This document shows, one piece after another, positions 1 to 8,625 of a DNA stretch of 35,439 bases. This stretch comes from an uncultured Alphaproteobacteria bacterium (lineage in GTDB: Bacteria > Pseudomonadota > Alphaproteobacteria > Bin95). Position 1 is the first letter of the stretch, and every line of letters starts with the position of its first letter. A model generated the notes under the pieces. The model searched no databases. It saw only the letters and a list, made by a program, of their open reading frames with translations, and was not told the DNA's origin. The position numbers and the translations under genes were made by a program. Where the stretch lies: the NCBI GenBank assembly GCA_938084065.1, contig CALKDI010000060.1, forward strand, positions 1 to 35,439. The letters are read 5' to 3'.

Positions 1-1
1 C

Positions 2-700
2 CCGGCGGCCATGGCCGAAGCCGCAGCGCTGGTGGGCGCCGCTTTGGTGCAGGTCTCCACCGACTATGTGTTCAGCGGCAGTCTTGGGCCAGCCTGGACT
101 GAGGACGATGCCATTCGCCCGGTCAACACCTATGGCAAGACCAAGGTGGCCAGCGAGTTGGCAGTTAGCGCCGCCCTGCCCCGGCATCTGATCGTGCGCA
201 CCGCCTGGCTATTCGATCCCTTCGCCCGCAATTTCGTCACCACCATGCTGCGCCAAGGCCTTACCCATAGAGAGATAGCGGTGGTTAACGACCAATATGG
301 CCGTCCAACTGCTGCGATTGATCTTGCCCGCGCCATCCTGCGCGCCGCCAAAAGTGCGCTAGTCGCAGACGACTATTGGGGCATTTATCACCTAACGAAC
401 AGCGGCCCGCCGGTGATGCGCGCCGCCTTTGCCAAGGCGATTTTCCAAGCCGCCAATCTCTGGTTTGGGCGGACGCCTGCGATCAAACCGGTCTCCTCAC
501 AAAAGGTACCGAGTGCAGCACGCCGTCCGGCCAACTCTGTTCTGGATATCAGCAAATTTGAGCGCACCTTCAGCATCAAACTGCCGTCCTGGCAGGACGC
601 GCTCCAGGCCAGCTTGGCCCGCCCAGCGCCGTGTCTTAGCGCTAGCCATGCCACCATGCTTCAGACTAGCGCGCCACAGCGACCGGCTTACGCTGCGTGA
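2..700 (+). CDS. rfbD: dTDP-4-dehydrorhamnose reductase, 5' partial
   Basis: Catalyses the last step of dTDP-L-rhamnose synthesis, the NAD(P)H reduction of dTDP-4-dehydro-L-rhamnose, feeding LPS or capsule assembly. The frame is open to the window edge, so the true start lies upstream; compared with the usual length of about 300 residues roughly 90 N-terminal residues, including the Rossmann glycine motif, are missing. Visible are the STDYVF motif (about residues 17-22 counted from the ATG at 11) and the YGKTK motif (41-45) with the catalytic Tyr and Lys of the SDR fold. About 25 Ala/Pro/Ser-rich residues follow the usual family end near WQDAL. The stop overlaps the GTG start of rfbA by four bases (GTGA), so the two are translationally coupled. 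The identification is firm; only the 5' end is unseen. Confidence 0.93.
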   Translation, partial: PAAMAEAAALVGAALVQVSTDYVFSGSLGPAWTEDDAIRPVNTYGKTKVASELAVSAALPRHLIVRTAWLFDPFARNFVTTMLRQGLTHREIAVVNDQYGRPTAAIDLARAILRAAKSALVADDYWGIYHLTNSGPPVMRAAFAKAIFQAANLWFGRTPAIKPVSSQKVPSAARRPANSVLDISKFERTFSIKLPSWQDALQASLARPAPCLSASHATMLQTSAPQRPAYAA

Positions 701-1584
701 GGGCTCCAAACCTCAAGGGCATTGTTCTGGCGGGTGGCAGCGGCAGCCGTCTGCACCCGGCAACCCGTGCGATCTCCAAGCAATTGTTGCCAGTGTACGA
801 CAAGCCGATGATTTACTATCCGCTCAGCGTACTGATGCTGGCGGGCATTCGCGATATCCTGATCATTTCCACTCCGCATGATCTGCCCCTGTTCCGGTAT
901 TTATTGGGAGACGGCGCGGATTGGGGGCTATCCCTCTCCTACGCCGAGCAGGCAGAGCCGAACGGTCTGGCAGATGCCTTTATCATCGGGCGGCACTTCG
1001 TTGGCCAGGACCGAGTGGCGATGATCCTGGGGGACAACATCTACTATGGCCATGGCCTGCCCGACCTGATCGCGCGCGGGGTGGATAGGGCAGAGGGCGC
1101 GACGGTGTTCGGCTATTGGGTACAAGACCCCAGCCGCTATGACGTACTGGCGCTCGACAGTGGCGGGCGCATCACAGACATTCAGGAAAAGCCGCCGGTT
1201 CCGCCCAGCAATTATGCCGTGACCGGCTTTTATATCTACGATAACCAGGTGTTGGACATCGCCCGCACTCTCTGCCCCTCACCACGTGGCGAACTGGAGA
1301 TTACTGATATCAACCGCGCCTATCTGGAGCGCGGCCAATTGCATGTGGAATTGATGGGCCGCGGCTTTGCCTGGCTAGATGCCGGAACCCACGAAAGCCT
1401 GCTGGATTCCGCCGTGTTCATCCGCACGCTGGAGCAACGCCAGGGCCTGCGCATCGCTTGCCCGGAGGAGATCGCGTGGCGGCGAGGTTGGATTGATGAC
1501 ACTGCCCTAGAAAGGCTCGCCCAGCCGCTGATGGCCAGTGGCTATGGCATCTACCTGTCTGGCCTTCTGCAGGATCGACCATAA
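697..1584 (+). CDS. rfbA: glucose-1-phosphate thymidylyltransferase
   Basis: Makes dTDP-glucose from dTTP and glucose 1-phosphate, the first step of dTDP-L-rhamnose synthesis. At 295 residues it has the normal family length. Residues 8-32 carry the nucleotide-binding GGSGSRL loop and the [17 protein letters not shown] block; further on are [12 protein letters not shown] with the metal-binding Asp, the EKP motif, and the C-terminal LEITDIN and GFAWLDAGT motifs. The start is GTG at 697, overlapping the rfbD stop, which is the only start that fits the conserved N-terminus. An order ending in rfbD-rfbA is a common rhamnose operon arrangement, with rfbB and rfbC probably upstream of the window. 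The gene ends 47 bases before a convergent gene, with no clear hairpin terminator. Confidence 0.97.
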   Translation: MRAPNLKGIVLAGGSGSRLHPATRAISKQLLPVYDKPMIYYPLSVLMLAGIRDILIISTPHDLPLFRYLLGDGADWGLSLSYAEQAEPNGLADAFIIGRHFVGQDRVAMILGDNIYYGHGLPDLIARGVDRAEGATVFGYWVQDPSRYDVLALDSGGRITDIQEKPPVPPSNYAVTGFYIYDNQVLDIARTLCPSPRGELEITDINRAYLERGQLHVELMGRGFAWLDAGTHESLLDSAVFIRTLEQRQGLRIACPEEIAWRRGWIDDTALERLAQPLMASGYGIYLSGLLQDRP

Positions 1585-1631
1585 CCGGCCGACGAGCTTC
1601 ATCGCTTAAGGGCTGTTTTGCATCGCGTTAT

Positions 1632-2726
1632 TCATATTGATTTCAGGATTTGCTTAGACATCTTATTCTTTTCCGCGTCCAAAGGCACTTTCAGCGGAAT
1701 CGTCGGGCGATAATAACCGTCCTGCCGGCCATTGGCGTGGCCGCTATCATAGGCGTCGACCATCCAATGCGGCAGAACAGGCCCATCTTTGCAAGCGAGC
1801 CAGAGCCGCAAAAGATGCCGCCGTTCGTCGAAATCTTCAAAATCTTTAAAGGCGCGACGGCTGTGCAATATCGTATGATTGCAGAGAAACTGGATATCGC
1901 CGAGCTGAAATTGCATATCCAGAAAGAACGCTGGGTCGTCCGCAATACTGTCCACCAGAGCCAAAGCTTCTTTCTGCTCGTCGGTGAAAAGGCGGACCCC
2001 TGGCAAGGCTTGCGCTTTGTAGATATGCCCCCGCACATAGTGGCCAATCATGCGGCCGTCCTCGGGCATAAAGAGAGGTACATCGACCAAACGGTTCTTC
2101 TCGTCAGGGTTTTCGCTCAAGAAAGACCGCTGCAAAGGCTGCAGCAGCACCGCGGCCAGGTCCGGTCGGCGGCGAGCAACCTCGTTGTAGATGGAGGTGG
2201 AGGAAACAATCAGAGAATCGCCACCAGATTTTGCGGGTTTCCGGCAAAACAGTCCTACGATATCAGCCGTGTCCGTGTGAAACGGCAGACGATCTGTCCT
2301 TTCGTAACCGCGTGAGGTCGCTTTTTCCAAGTCGCGCTGGACATTTTTGACGTGGCCCAGCGCATGGCCTTTGCTGTTTTGCGAAACAGGCAGGCCTATA
2401 TGCACCCCAAGGCCCCAATAAACGCGTGCGGTTTTATCCATTGACCATTGGTCGACGGGTAAACCGCGCAGCATGGCAAAGCCGCGCCCATGCAGAATGT
2501 CCGATTTGATGCCGGCGAGCACCGCTTTGATCATAGGCAACGGGAAATCATCCGCGGTGATATCGAGGATGACTTGATGCGCTACACTGTCCGCCGCCAT
2601 TTCGATTTCGGCTATTTCGTCCGGCGTCCAATGATGCAGCCATTCGTCGGGGCGATTGACCATATCTGGGCCAAGCCAGGCTTGTGGCCCAGTGTAGGGC
2701 GTCGGAACTTGAGTGCTCTCGGGCAT
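1632..2726 (-). CDS. TauD/TfdA-family Fe(II)/2-oxoglutarate dioxygenase (paralogue A)
   Basis: A 364-residue protein of the TauD/TfdA fold, predicted to couple oxidative decarboxylation of 2-oxoglutarate to oxidation of an unknown substrate. The iron facial triad is visible as His150-x-Asp152 (FHTDTAD) and His288 (ILHSRRAF), followed by arginines at 302-303 and 307 that could bind 2-oxoglutarate. I place the start at ATG 2726, one codon inside a TTG at 2729, because AAAGGA (2735-2740) sits eight bases upstream. It is clearly related to the gene at 28779-29843: both share a GRG-A-L-G-P block, YWG, QNS, the H-x-D-x-AD block and GDIQF. The EthD-like gene 88 bases upstream on the same strand may be co-transcribed. 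The substrate cannot be told from sequence; these are distinct from classical taurine dioxygenases, which are shorter. Confidence 0.85.
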   Translation of the reverse strand: MPESTQVPTPYTGPQAWLGPDMVNRPDEWLHHWTPDEIAEIEMAADSVAHQVILDITADDFPLPMIKAVLAGIKSDILHGRGFAMLRGLPVDQWSMDKTARVYWGLGVHIGLPVSQNSKGHALGHVKNVQRDLEKATSRGYERTDRLPFHTDTADIVGLFCRKPAKSGGDSLIVSSTSIYNEVARRRPDLAAVLLQPLQRSFLSENPDEKNRLVDVPLFMPEDGRMIGHYVRGHIYKAQALPGVRLFTDEQKEALALVDSIADDPAFFLDMQFQLGDIQFLCNHTILHSRRAFKDFEDFDERRHLLRLWLACKDGPVLPHWMVDAYDSGHANGRQDGYYRPTIPLKVPLDAEKNKMSKQILKSI

Positions 2727-2814
2727 CAAAAGGATCCTTTCTCAAACGCCCGGTAAAGCGGCGCAAAGTCCGCCATCCCGTCCAGGACGCCGACCGGATA
2801 CGATCAACCCAGTG

Positions 2815-3480
2815 TTAGCGGCTGGTGCCAAACACAAAACGGTAGTGCAGCGCCTCAGCGCCATCCAGTTCCGCTGCCACGGCGTTCGCCACTGCACTGA
2901 CGGTTTCAGACATGCCGCCTTCGAGCGCGATTACCCATTCCACTGTCTGCCCGGCTGGCACAGGTTGGCCTTGCAACACTGCCGGCGCGTTTGCGACAGT
3001 CAGGTCATTCTCCAGCAAGCAACCGCCGACCATGCCGGACTTGTCGATCGCCCCCGGCAACAGGTCGCTTTCGATGTGGGTTCGCAAAGCCGCCTGGGCA
3101 TCCTCCCCCTCTGGCGCAGTGAAGCGCACAAGGGAATACGCGCCAGCAAACCCGAAACACTGGTCGACTGTCACTTTCAAGGTCAGGCGCTGGAATAGCG
3201 AGAATCGCCCCATGACACGCTTGGACCAGTCCGTCTGATCCGCCAACAGCGCCAGATACCCAGGCGCGGCGAGGTCAGCGACATCGCGCGTTTCATACCA
3301 GGCCACATATTTTGGCGACACGGTTCCTTCGCAAGCCAAATACCGGCGTGAGCGCAGGAAACCCGGCAGTTGGGTGCGCTCATCCGTGTGTTCGCGATTG
3401 TACCACTCGTTAAAATCTTGCTCGTGCTCATCCGGAACCTCGGTAAAGGTCATGAGCATTCCGCGTCCCAGCAGTGCCAT
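2815..3480 (-). CDS. EthD-like dimeric alpha/beta-barrel protein (double domain, second half degenerate)
   Basis: A 221-residue protein I cannot assign to a reaction. The first half has the pattern EWYNREHTDER, PGFLRSRRY and KYVAWYE, typical of small ferredoxin-like (dimeric alpha/beta barrel, EthD-like) domains. The second half, from about residue 118, looks like a diverged copy (SLVRF, LLPGAIDKSGMVGGCLLEND, VEWVIALEG) that has lost the tryptophan/tyrosine/histidine signature. The same fold occurs twice in the plus-strand gene at 4376. GGAG with an eight-base spacer precedes the ATG at 3480. It reads towards the dioxygenase at 1632, so both may form a two-gene unit. EthD-like domains often accompany oxidative catabolic genes; the role here is inference only. 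There is no signal peptide or membrane segment, so it should be cytosolic. Confidence 0.72.
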   Translation of the reverse strand: MALLGRGMLMTFTEVPDEHEQDFNEWYNREHTDERTQLPGFLRSRRYLACEGTVSPKYVAWYETRDVADLAAPGYLALLADQTDWSKRVMGRFSLFQRLTLKVTVDQCFGFAGAYSLVRFTAPEGEDAQAALRTHIESDLLPGAIDKSGMVGGCLLENDLTVANAPAVLQGQPVPAGQTVEWVIALEGGMSETVSAVANAVAAELDGAEALHYRFVFGTSR

Positions 3481-3617
3481 CGAGCATTCTCCAAAAAAGG
3501 TGGTTGGTTAGGATAGCACTCTGCCACAACAAGCACCGATTTAGTAGGGCTTCGAACCAGAGGCCACCTGAGGTAGAATAGTGCGGCAGAGCCAACATTC
3601 ACCGTCACGAGGGCGCC

Positions 3618-4340
3618 ATGTCTCTAGAGCACAGCCATTCCCACACAGCCATTCACGACCGCATTCATAGCAAGAACAAGAACAGCTATGTCAGCGACTG
3701 GATTCTGGGTGGCATCGATGGAGCCGTGACCACGTTCGCCATCGTTGCCGGCGTGGTTGGTGCGGCGTTGGAATGGCAGGTCATCATTATTCTCGGGCTC
3801 GCCAATCTGCTGGCGGATGGCTTTTCTATGGCGGCCAGCAATTACAGCGCGGTGAAGTCCGACGCAGACGACGTTAAGCGCCTCTGGAAGATGGAGGAGG
3901 AGCACATTCGCGACGTGCCCGAGGGCGAGCGCGAGGAAATCCGTCAAATTTTGATAGCAAAAGGCCTGACAGATACCACGCTGGAAGACGCAGTCGACGC
4001 CATCTGCGCCAACGAGAAAACCTGGATCGAGACCATGCTGATCGAAGAATTCGGTGTCATGCCGGAAAGTCGCGATCCGATAAAGGCCGGCCTCGCCACC
4101 TTCAGCGCGTTTCTGGTTTGTGGTGCGGTGCCGTTGGTGCCGTTTGTGTTCAGCCTCGGTCATTCGTTTGAACTGGCCATCGTCGCGACCGGCGTGGTGT
4201 TTTTCGTCATCGGCGCGGCCAAATCTCTGTGGGCGCTGACGCCGTGGTGGCGGTCGGGTCTGGAGACACTGGCGATCGGCATGGCGGCGGCGGGCGTTTC
4301 TTACGCCATCGGCTATTGGCTCAAGGGCCTTATCAGCTAA
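3618..4340 (+). CDS. VIT1/CCC1-family Fe(II)/Mn(II) transporter
   Basis: A 240-residue inner-membrane protein of the VIT1/CCC1 family, which moves ferrous iron or manganese out of the cytosol. The histidine-rich N-terminus (residues 4-17) precedes SDWILGGIDGAVTTFAIVAG, the family hallmark of the first helix, and GLANLLADGFSMAASNY in the second. Between helices 2 and 3 lies a charged segment (about 82-150) with several Glu residues, matching the cytosolic metal-binding domain of VIT1-type proteins. Three further helices follow at about 158-180, 184-207 and 213-236, giving the usual five. The start codon ATG 3618 has only a weak GAGG upstream. The gene begins a plus-strand run with the next two genes (gaps of 35 and 23 bases), so iron handling and the EthD-like protein may be co-expressed. 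Confidence 0.9.
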   Translation: MSLEHSHSHTAIHDRIHSKNKNSYVSDWILGGIDGAVTTFAIVAGVVGAALEWQVIIILGLANLLADGFSMAASNYSAVKSDADDVKRLWKMEEEHIRDVPEGEREEIRQILIAKGLTDTTLEDAVDAICANEKTWIETMLIEEFGVMPESRDPIKAGLATFSAFLVCGAVPLVPFVFSLGHSFELAIVATGVVFFVIGAAKSLWALTPWWRSGLETLAIGMAAAGVSYAIGYWLKGLIS

Positions 4341-4375
4341 AGTGAGGGACCTGTTTTAACGAGGACACCGCCTTG

Positions 4376-5095
4376 ATGGATTCCCACACTGGCCCGCTGC
4401 TGTTGCTGGTCCAAGCCAATATCGCGCCAGAGCACGAAGAGGCCTTTAATTCCTGGTACTATCACCATGTGCCGCGCTTGCTGGAGATCCCCGGCTGGCT
4501 GTGGGGACGGCGGTATCTGAACGTCAAAGGCTCAACCAAGTATCTGGCGCTGTATGGTGTGGAGAATATGGACGCCATGGCGCGCGTTATGGGCTCCGAT
4601 CCGGCGCTAAAAGACCCGCGGGCGGTTGAGGAGCGGGCGTTCTTCGATGCCATTCCCGGCAAAACCGATGTGGTCTCCAACGTCTATGAGCAGGTGAGCG
4701 GCACGCATTTGGGCCACCCCTTGCTGACGCAGGATCACTATCTCAGCCTCGTCATGGCCGATTGCAATGACCCGGCGCAAGAGGCGGAGTGGAATGCCTG
4801 GTATGACCACTCCCACGTGCCGAACCTGACGCGAGTGCCGGGCTATCTCTCCGGCGCGCGGTTCCGTGTGAAGAATGATCCACGCTTTGGCGGCAAGGGC
4901 ATGGGGCCAAAATATCTGGCTCTGTACGAATGGGAAGGCGCGCATTGCCTGCCGACCCTGACCGAGCCGGAGACCATGTGTGCCGAGGCCAAGGCCGAAC
5001 TGGCGGAGTGGAACGCCTATGGCGTGAAGCTGGCGGCCAACATGGCCTGGAATGTCTACCGCCCGATTGCCAGCCACAAGCGGTTCGCCTGGTAA
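4376..5095 (+). CDS. EthD-like protein with two tandem alpha/beta-barrel domains
   Basis: A 239-residue cytosolic protein of unknown function, built from two copies of one domain. Copy one (about 8-115) has FNSWYYHHVPRLLEIPGW, GRRY and KYLALYG; copy two (about 124-235) has EWNAWYDHSHVPNLTRVPGY, GARF and KYLALYEWEG. Both keep the W-Y-x-H-H/S-H-V-P pattern, unlike the minus-strand relative at 2815. A TTG at 4373 directly precedes the ATG; GAGGA at 4361-4365 can serve either, with ten bases to ATG. It sits in a likely operon with the VIT1-type transporter and the TIGR03084-like gene. The fold suggests small-molecule binding or a cyclase/mono-oxygenase-like role, as in EthD or muconolactone-isomerase relatives, but no activity can be named. 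Confidence 0.75.
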   Translation: MDSHTGPLLLLVQANIAPEHEEAFNSWYYHHVPRLLEIPGWLWGRRYLNVKGSTKYLALYGVENMDAMARVMGSDPALKDPRAVEERAFFDAIPGKTDVVSNVYEQVSGTHLGHPLLTQDHYLSLVMADCNDPAQEAEWNAWYDHSHVPNLTRVPGYLSGARFRVKNDPRFGGKGMGPKYLALYEWEGAHCLPTLTEPETMCAEAKAELAEWNAYGVKLAANMAWNVYRPIASHKRFAW

Positions 5096-5118
5096 ACCCA
5101 CCCATCAGAGGAACGCCC

Positions 5119-5907
5119 ATGCTGCCACAAGCCCAAGACCTCCGCGCGGAGGGTGCCGATCTTTATGCCTTCCTCGACACGCTGGCACCAGCGGATTGGG
5201 ATAAGCCCACGCCGTTCAAGGGCTGGACGCCAAACGATGTGGTCCAGCACCTGCACATGGGCGATTGGATGGCGGTGCTCTCCATGACCGACGAGACGGC
5301 TTTTCTGGACCTGCTGGAACAGCGCAAGGCGGCGCGCGAAAGCGGTGCCTCTGCGGATAGTGTCGGCCCGGAGATGCAGACCGGCGCGGCTCTGCGGCAG
5401 CAATGGTACGGTTATTTCCAGCAACTCTGCGACCTGCTGAACGCCCGCGATCCCAAGGACAGAGTGTTATGGGTCGGGCCATCGATGAGTGTCCGCATGT
5501 GTGCCACCGCCCGGCAGATGGAGACATGGGCGCACGCGCAGGACATCTTCGACATGCTGCGCGCGCCGCGGGTGCATCACGACCGCATCCGGAATATCGC
5601 CGAGATCGGCGTGCGCACCTACGGCTGGACCTTCGCCAACCGCGGCGAGCAGCCGCCGGCACCTGAAACTCCCTATGTCCGCCTTATTGCCCCCAGCGGT
5701 TCCGTCTGGGATTGGGGCCAGCCTAGCGATACCTGCAAGGTAGAGGGCTCCGCGCTGGAATTCTGCCAGGTCGTCACCCAGGGGCGGAACATCGCCGACG
5801 TCAACCTGAGTGTGGTGGGAGACCCCGCACAAAGATGGATGGCCATCGCCCAATGCTTCGCCGGCCCGCCCAGAAACCCGCCGGAACCGGGCGCGCGGGC
5901 CTGGTAA
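5119..5907 (+). CDS. TIGR03084-family, DinB/maleylpyruvate-isomerase-fold protein
   Basis: A 262-residue protein of the TIGR03084 group, related to mycothiol-dependent maleylpyruvate isomerases and DinB four-helix metal proteins. The N-terminal bundle has GWTPNDVVQHLHMGDW, with His44 and His46 as probable metal ligands, and RQMETWAHAQDIFD supplies further His/Glu residues. The C-terminal part ends in the proline-rich GPPRNPPEPGARAW typical of this group. The frame is open further upstream inside the preceding gene, but AGAGGA at 5107-5112, six bases before ATG 5119, and the start of family similarity decide the start. The biochemical role of this family is unsettled; the isomerase relationship rests on fold, and Proteobacteria are not known to make mycothiol. 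It lies 23 bases after the EthD-like gene, probably in the same transcript. Confidence 0.83.
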   Translation: MLPQAQDLRAEGADLYAFLDTLAPADWDKPTPFKGWTPNDVVQHLHMGDWMAVLSMTDETAFLDLLEQRKAARESGASADSVGPEMQTGAALRQQWYGYFQQLCDLLNARDPKDRVLWVGPSMSVRMCATARQMETWAHAQDIFDMLRAPRVHHDRIRNIAEIGVRTYGWTFANRGEQPPAPETPYVRLIAPSGSVWDWGQPSDTCKVEGSALEFCQVVTQGRNIADVNLSVVGDPAQRWMAIAQCFAGPPRNPPEPGARAW

Positions 5908-5917
5908 CAGCAAACCG

Positions 5918-6823
5918 TCAGATCATCTGCAACAGATAATACCAGATCGGCAGAGTCACGAATGACAGGGCGATTCCGGTACCTACCATCAGGGAAACCA
6001 ATGGTGGGTTCAGACCGCTCTGGCTTGCAACGACCGCTGCACCGATCATCGGCCCCATAGCTGCCTCAAACAACGTAACACGAATAACCTGCCCGCTGGT
6101 CTGCAGGACGAACACGTAGATAAAAGCGATGACGGCCGGGCCCAGAATGAGCTTGAAAGAAAGGCCGGCGAACAGCGCACGCAAATTGCCATTCAACGCG
6201 TCGATGCGAAGTTGCAACCCGACGGACACTAGCGCCAGCGGCACCAATGTGACGCTCAACCGAGCCAATACATCATCAAGCCAGGCGGGGAATGCCACGT
6301 TCAGGAGCAACCCAGACAAAACCATCGCGATCATCGGTGGAAACGTCACAATTCGGACTGCCATCTCCCGGTTTGAGACGGTACTGCCGCCGTAATACGC
6401 AGCGACTGCGATACCAAGCGTGCTCAACACAAGGTAAGTGCCCAGCTGGTCGATCAAAATTCCAATCGGCAAATCCGCTGTTCCGTAGAAGGCCTCTATC
6501 ATTGGCAAACCAACAAACGAGGTATTTGCCAATCCGCCAACCAACATCAATGCTCCGGTAGTGGAACGTTGAAAATTCAACGCCTTACCGATACACCAGA
6601 AAAAAACACAAGCCGTTAAGAATAGGATCCATGGCATCAGGACCGCCAGCGCAATTTCTTTACTCAATTCTATTTCACGAAATAATGACAATATTGTAGC
6701 CGGCAATGAAATATAAATAACAAAATTATTTAAAGCAATGTGCATGTCATTTGGAATTTTATTCATTCTTCCCAATATAATTCCAATCACTAAACACAAT
6801 AATAGCAGGATTATATTACTCAT
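5918..6823 (-). CDS. AEC-family (auxin efflux carrier / MdcF-like) permease
   Basis: A 301-residue integral membrane protein with about ten hydrophobic helices in two inverted halves, as in AEC family carriers. It has the amphipathic opening (LLLCLVIGIILGRMNKIP), a central LVGGLANTSFVGLPMIEAFYG segment that matches the conserved N-T-F-x-G-x-P region, and a closing GLNPPLVSLMVGTGI segment that matches the second conserved half. Family members export or import organic acids such as malonate or malate; the substrate here is unknown. The last 170 bases of the gene on the plus strand (its 5' end, about 6655-6823) are strikingly AT-rich, with TTA and ATA codons, unlike the neighbours. This suggests recent acquisition or a spliced-in 5' end. 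The Shine-Dalgarno site before ATG 6823 is weak (GGGCTGTA). Confidence 0.87.
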   Translation of the reverse strand: MSNIILLLLCLVIGIILGRMNKIPNDMHIALNNFVIYISLPATILSLFREIELSKEIALAVLMPWILFLTACVFFWCIGKALNFQRSTTGALMLVGGLANTSFVGLPMIEAFYGTADLPIGILIDQLGTYLVLSTLGIAVAAYYGGSTVSNREMAVRIVTFPPMIAMVLSGLLLNVAFPAWLDDVLARLSVTLVPLALVSVGLQLRIDALNGNLRALFAGLSFKLILGPAVIAFIYVFVLQTSGQVIRVTLFEAAMGPMIGAAVVASQSGLNPPLVSLMVGTGIALSFVTLPIWYYLLQMI

Positions 6824-7111
6824 TACAGCCCATTCTACTTATTCCTAGAATTATCATCTAGGGTATTGCTTGAATACTGCGACATCCGAGCCAAAATACC
6901 GATGGTTGCTCGCAGATTACCGCCGACAAAATATGGAACGTGGCAAAAACTCCACATCCCTCATCCAAGGTAGTCACCAAAGAAACAAATAAATTTGGCG
7001 AGATTCGGTACCAGAGTCAGGACAATAAAATCACGCCGACACTCGGGTTATCAAATCCCCTATCGCCCAATTAAGCTATGTCAGGCGTAATCACGTGACA
7101 AGGACTTTGCC

Positions 7112-8266
7112 CTACCCAGACAACCCCTCCAGTGTCCACCGCCCGATCAAATTGCGTTGAATCTGGTTCGTGCCCTCAATGATCTGCAGCACCTTGGCGT
7201 CGCGGAAATAGCGCTCAATTGGGTTGTCCTTGCTGATGCCGGCGGAGCCCCAGAGTTGCACCGCGTCGGTCGCCACTTTCATGGCCGTATCAGTGGCGAA
7301 GCACTTGGCCATCGCCGCGGCCATCGCCAACTCCTTGCCGGTAACGCCCTGATCCGCAAATGCAGCAGCGCGATAGACCAGTGAGCGGGACGCCTCGATT
7401 GCCATCGCCATGTCGGCGATCATCCATTGCACCCCTTGGAATTCCGCCACTTTCTGGCCAAACGCCTGCCGTTCCTCGACAAAGCGGGCCGCCGATTCCA
7501 TTGCCCCTTGAGCGAGGCCAACTCCTCGAGCGCCCATGATCGGGCGGCCGTGGTTGAATGCGTCCATGATCGCCCTAAACCCGGCCCCCTCCCCGCCCAG
7601 ACGGGCGCTTTCAGGCACAAAGGCCGCATCGAAGTACAGGGGACAGGACGGCACGCCGCGCGCGCCCAACTTGTTCTCAGGCTGGCCGATGGAGAAGCCG
7701 GGGGTGTCGCGCTCGACAATAAAAGCGCTGATGCCGGCATGGCGCTTGGTCGGGTCGGTCTTGGCTGCGACGACGAACACATCTGCGACAGTGGCATTGG
7801 TGCAATAAACTTTTGCTCCGTTCAGGCGATAGCCGCCGTCGGCCTTGTCGGCGCGGGTCAGAATGCCGGCAACATCACTGCCCGACTGCGACTCGGTCAC
7901 GCTGATTGAGGCGCGGATGGTGCCGTTGGCGAGGCCGGGCAACAGCCGCTCTTTCTGCTCGTCCGTACCCGCAGCGAGGATGCCGCCGAACGTGCTCCAT
8001 TGCAGCACCAACAGATAGGCCGTGTTGTAACAAGCCCGCCCCAATTCCTCGACTGCCAAACATGCGGAAGTGAGCGAGCCGGTGCCGCCATAGGCCTCAG
8101 GGAATGGCAGAGCGAACAGACCCAATTCTTTCAGCAGATCAAACATGTCTTGCGGATATTCCGCAGTCGCATCGATCTCCGCAGCGCGAGGCGCGATACG
8201 CTCATCGGCGACACGGCGCAGCATGGTCTGGAGTTGGCGTTGTTCGTCAGAGAGTTGGAGCAGCAT
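7112..8266 (-). CDS. acyl-CoA dehydrogenase
   Basis: A 384-residue FAD enzyme that introduces the alpha-beta double bond in acyl-CoA thioesters, acting in the cytosol with electron-transfer flavoprotein. It has the usual length and domain order: helical N-domain, beta-domain with VTESQSGSDVAG and CTNATVADVFVV contacting FAD and substrate, and helical C-domain ending in IIEGTNQIQRNLIGR. Glu364 of this motif is the position of the catalytic base in short/medium-chain members. GGAAC lies about seven bases before the ATG at 8266. The CitE-like gene runs divergently about 440 bases away, and the small ORF at 8359 lies upstream on the same strand. The chain-length or branched-chain specificity cannot be decided from sequence alone. 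Confidence 0.95.
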   Translation of the reverse strand: MLLQLSDEQRQLQTMLRRVADERIAPRAAEIDATAEYPQDMFDLLKELGLFALPFPEAYGGTGSLTSACLAVEELGRACYNTAYLLVLQWSTFGGILAAGTDEQKERLLPGLANGTIRASISVTESQSGSDVAGILTRADKADGGYRLNGAKVYCTNATVADVFVVAAKTDPTKRHAGISAFIVERDTPGFSIGQPENKLGARGVPSCPLYFDAAFVPESARLGGEGAGFRAIMDAFNHGRPIMGARGVGLAQGAMESAARFVEERQAFGQKVAEFQGVQWMIADMAMAIEASRSLVYRAAAFADQGVTGKELAMAAAMAKCFATDTAMKVATDAVQLWGSAGISKDNPIERYFRDAKVLQIIEGTNQIQRNLIGRWTLEGLSG

Positions 8267-8358
8267 TGGGCGTTCCTGGCTGGTTCATTTGTTGAGCGAC
8301 AGGCTTTCAGCAGTGCTATCGCTCCAGCCTAGGCTACCTTATTCTGCAAATCGACACG

Positions 8359-8604
8359 CTATCGCCGCCGCCGATGTGCCTGGACAGCCTCGGTCAGGAA
8401 GCGGCTAAGCCTGGTCAATATCGGGTCTTGGACCACAGCGTCAGCAGCAAGAGACCGGCGGCGGTCCGCGATCCGAGCCGCGACCAGCGGCCCGGAGAAC
8501 GACGCAACGGCCGTGCGGCTGGGAATGGGCGAGCGAGATACAGGGCCGTCAAACCGCAATTCCCACGCTTCCCGGTTTTGGAGGAGTGTTCCGTCGTTCA
8601 TCAT
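8359..8604 (-). CDS. small hypothetical protein, probable leaderless ORF
   Basis: An 81-residue protein I do not recognise. It starts MMNDGTLLQNREAWELRFDG, has a middle rich in Ser/Pro/Ala and an arginine-rich basic tail ending HRRRR. GC-rich third positions resemble real genes here. A near-consensus sigma-70 promoter (8611-8640) places the predicted transcription start on the first A of this ATG, so the message would be leaderless. The frame is open back to ATG 8655, which would give 98 residues with an AGGGG-like site upstream; in that case the promoter would lie within the coding part. It precedes the acyl-CoA dehydrogenase by 92 bases on the same strand and could be its upstream partner. 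A small DNA- or RNA-binding regulator is possible but unproved. Confidence 0.5.
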   Translation of the reverse strand: MMNDGTLLQNREAWELRFDGPVSRSPIPSRTAVASFSGPLVAARIADRRRSLAADAVVQDPILTRLSRFLTEAVQAHRRRR

Positions 8605-8608
8605 AGTT

Positions 8609-8625
8609 ATATTATAGGATAATAT
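8609..8625. promoter_or_regulatory. perfect inverted repeat over the -10 box (putative operator)
   Basis: The sequence is a perfect palindrome with 7-base arms, ATATTAT-AGG-ATAATAT, in an otherwise GC-rich region. It covers the minus-strand -10 hexamer of the promoter for the 81-residue ORF, so a dimeric repressor bound here would block transcription. No known regulator consensus is recognised with certainty. Confidence 0.5.

Noticed and set aside
429-881. 150-codon plus-strand frame across the rfbD-rfbA junction
   Set aside because: Out of frame with two clear genes and with no recognisable motif.
6824-7111. Possible small gene or RNA in the gap between the AEC permease and acyl-CoA dehydrogenase genes
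   Set aside because: I found no credible frame, tRNA-like fold or strong hairpin in this stretch.
8374-8622. 82-codon plus-strand frame opposite the small ORF at 8359
   Set aside because: No ribosome site or recognisable sequence. The minus-strand frame has the promoter, so I favoured that one.
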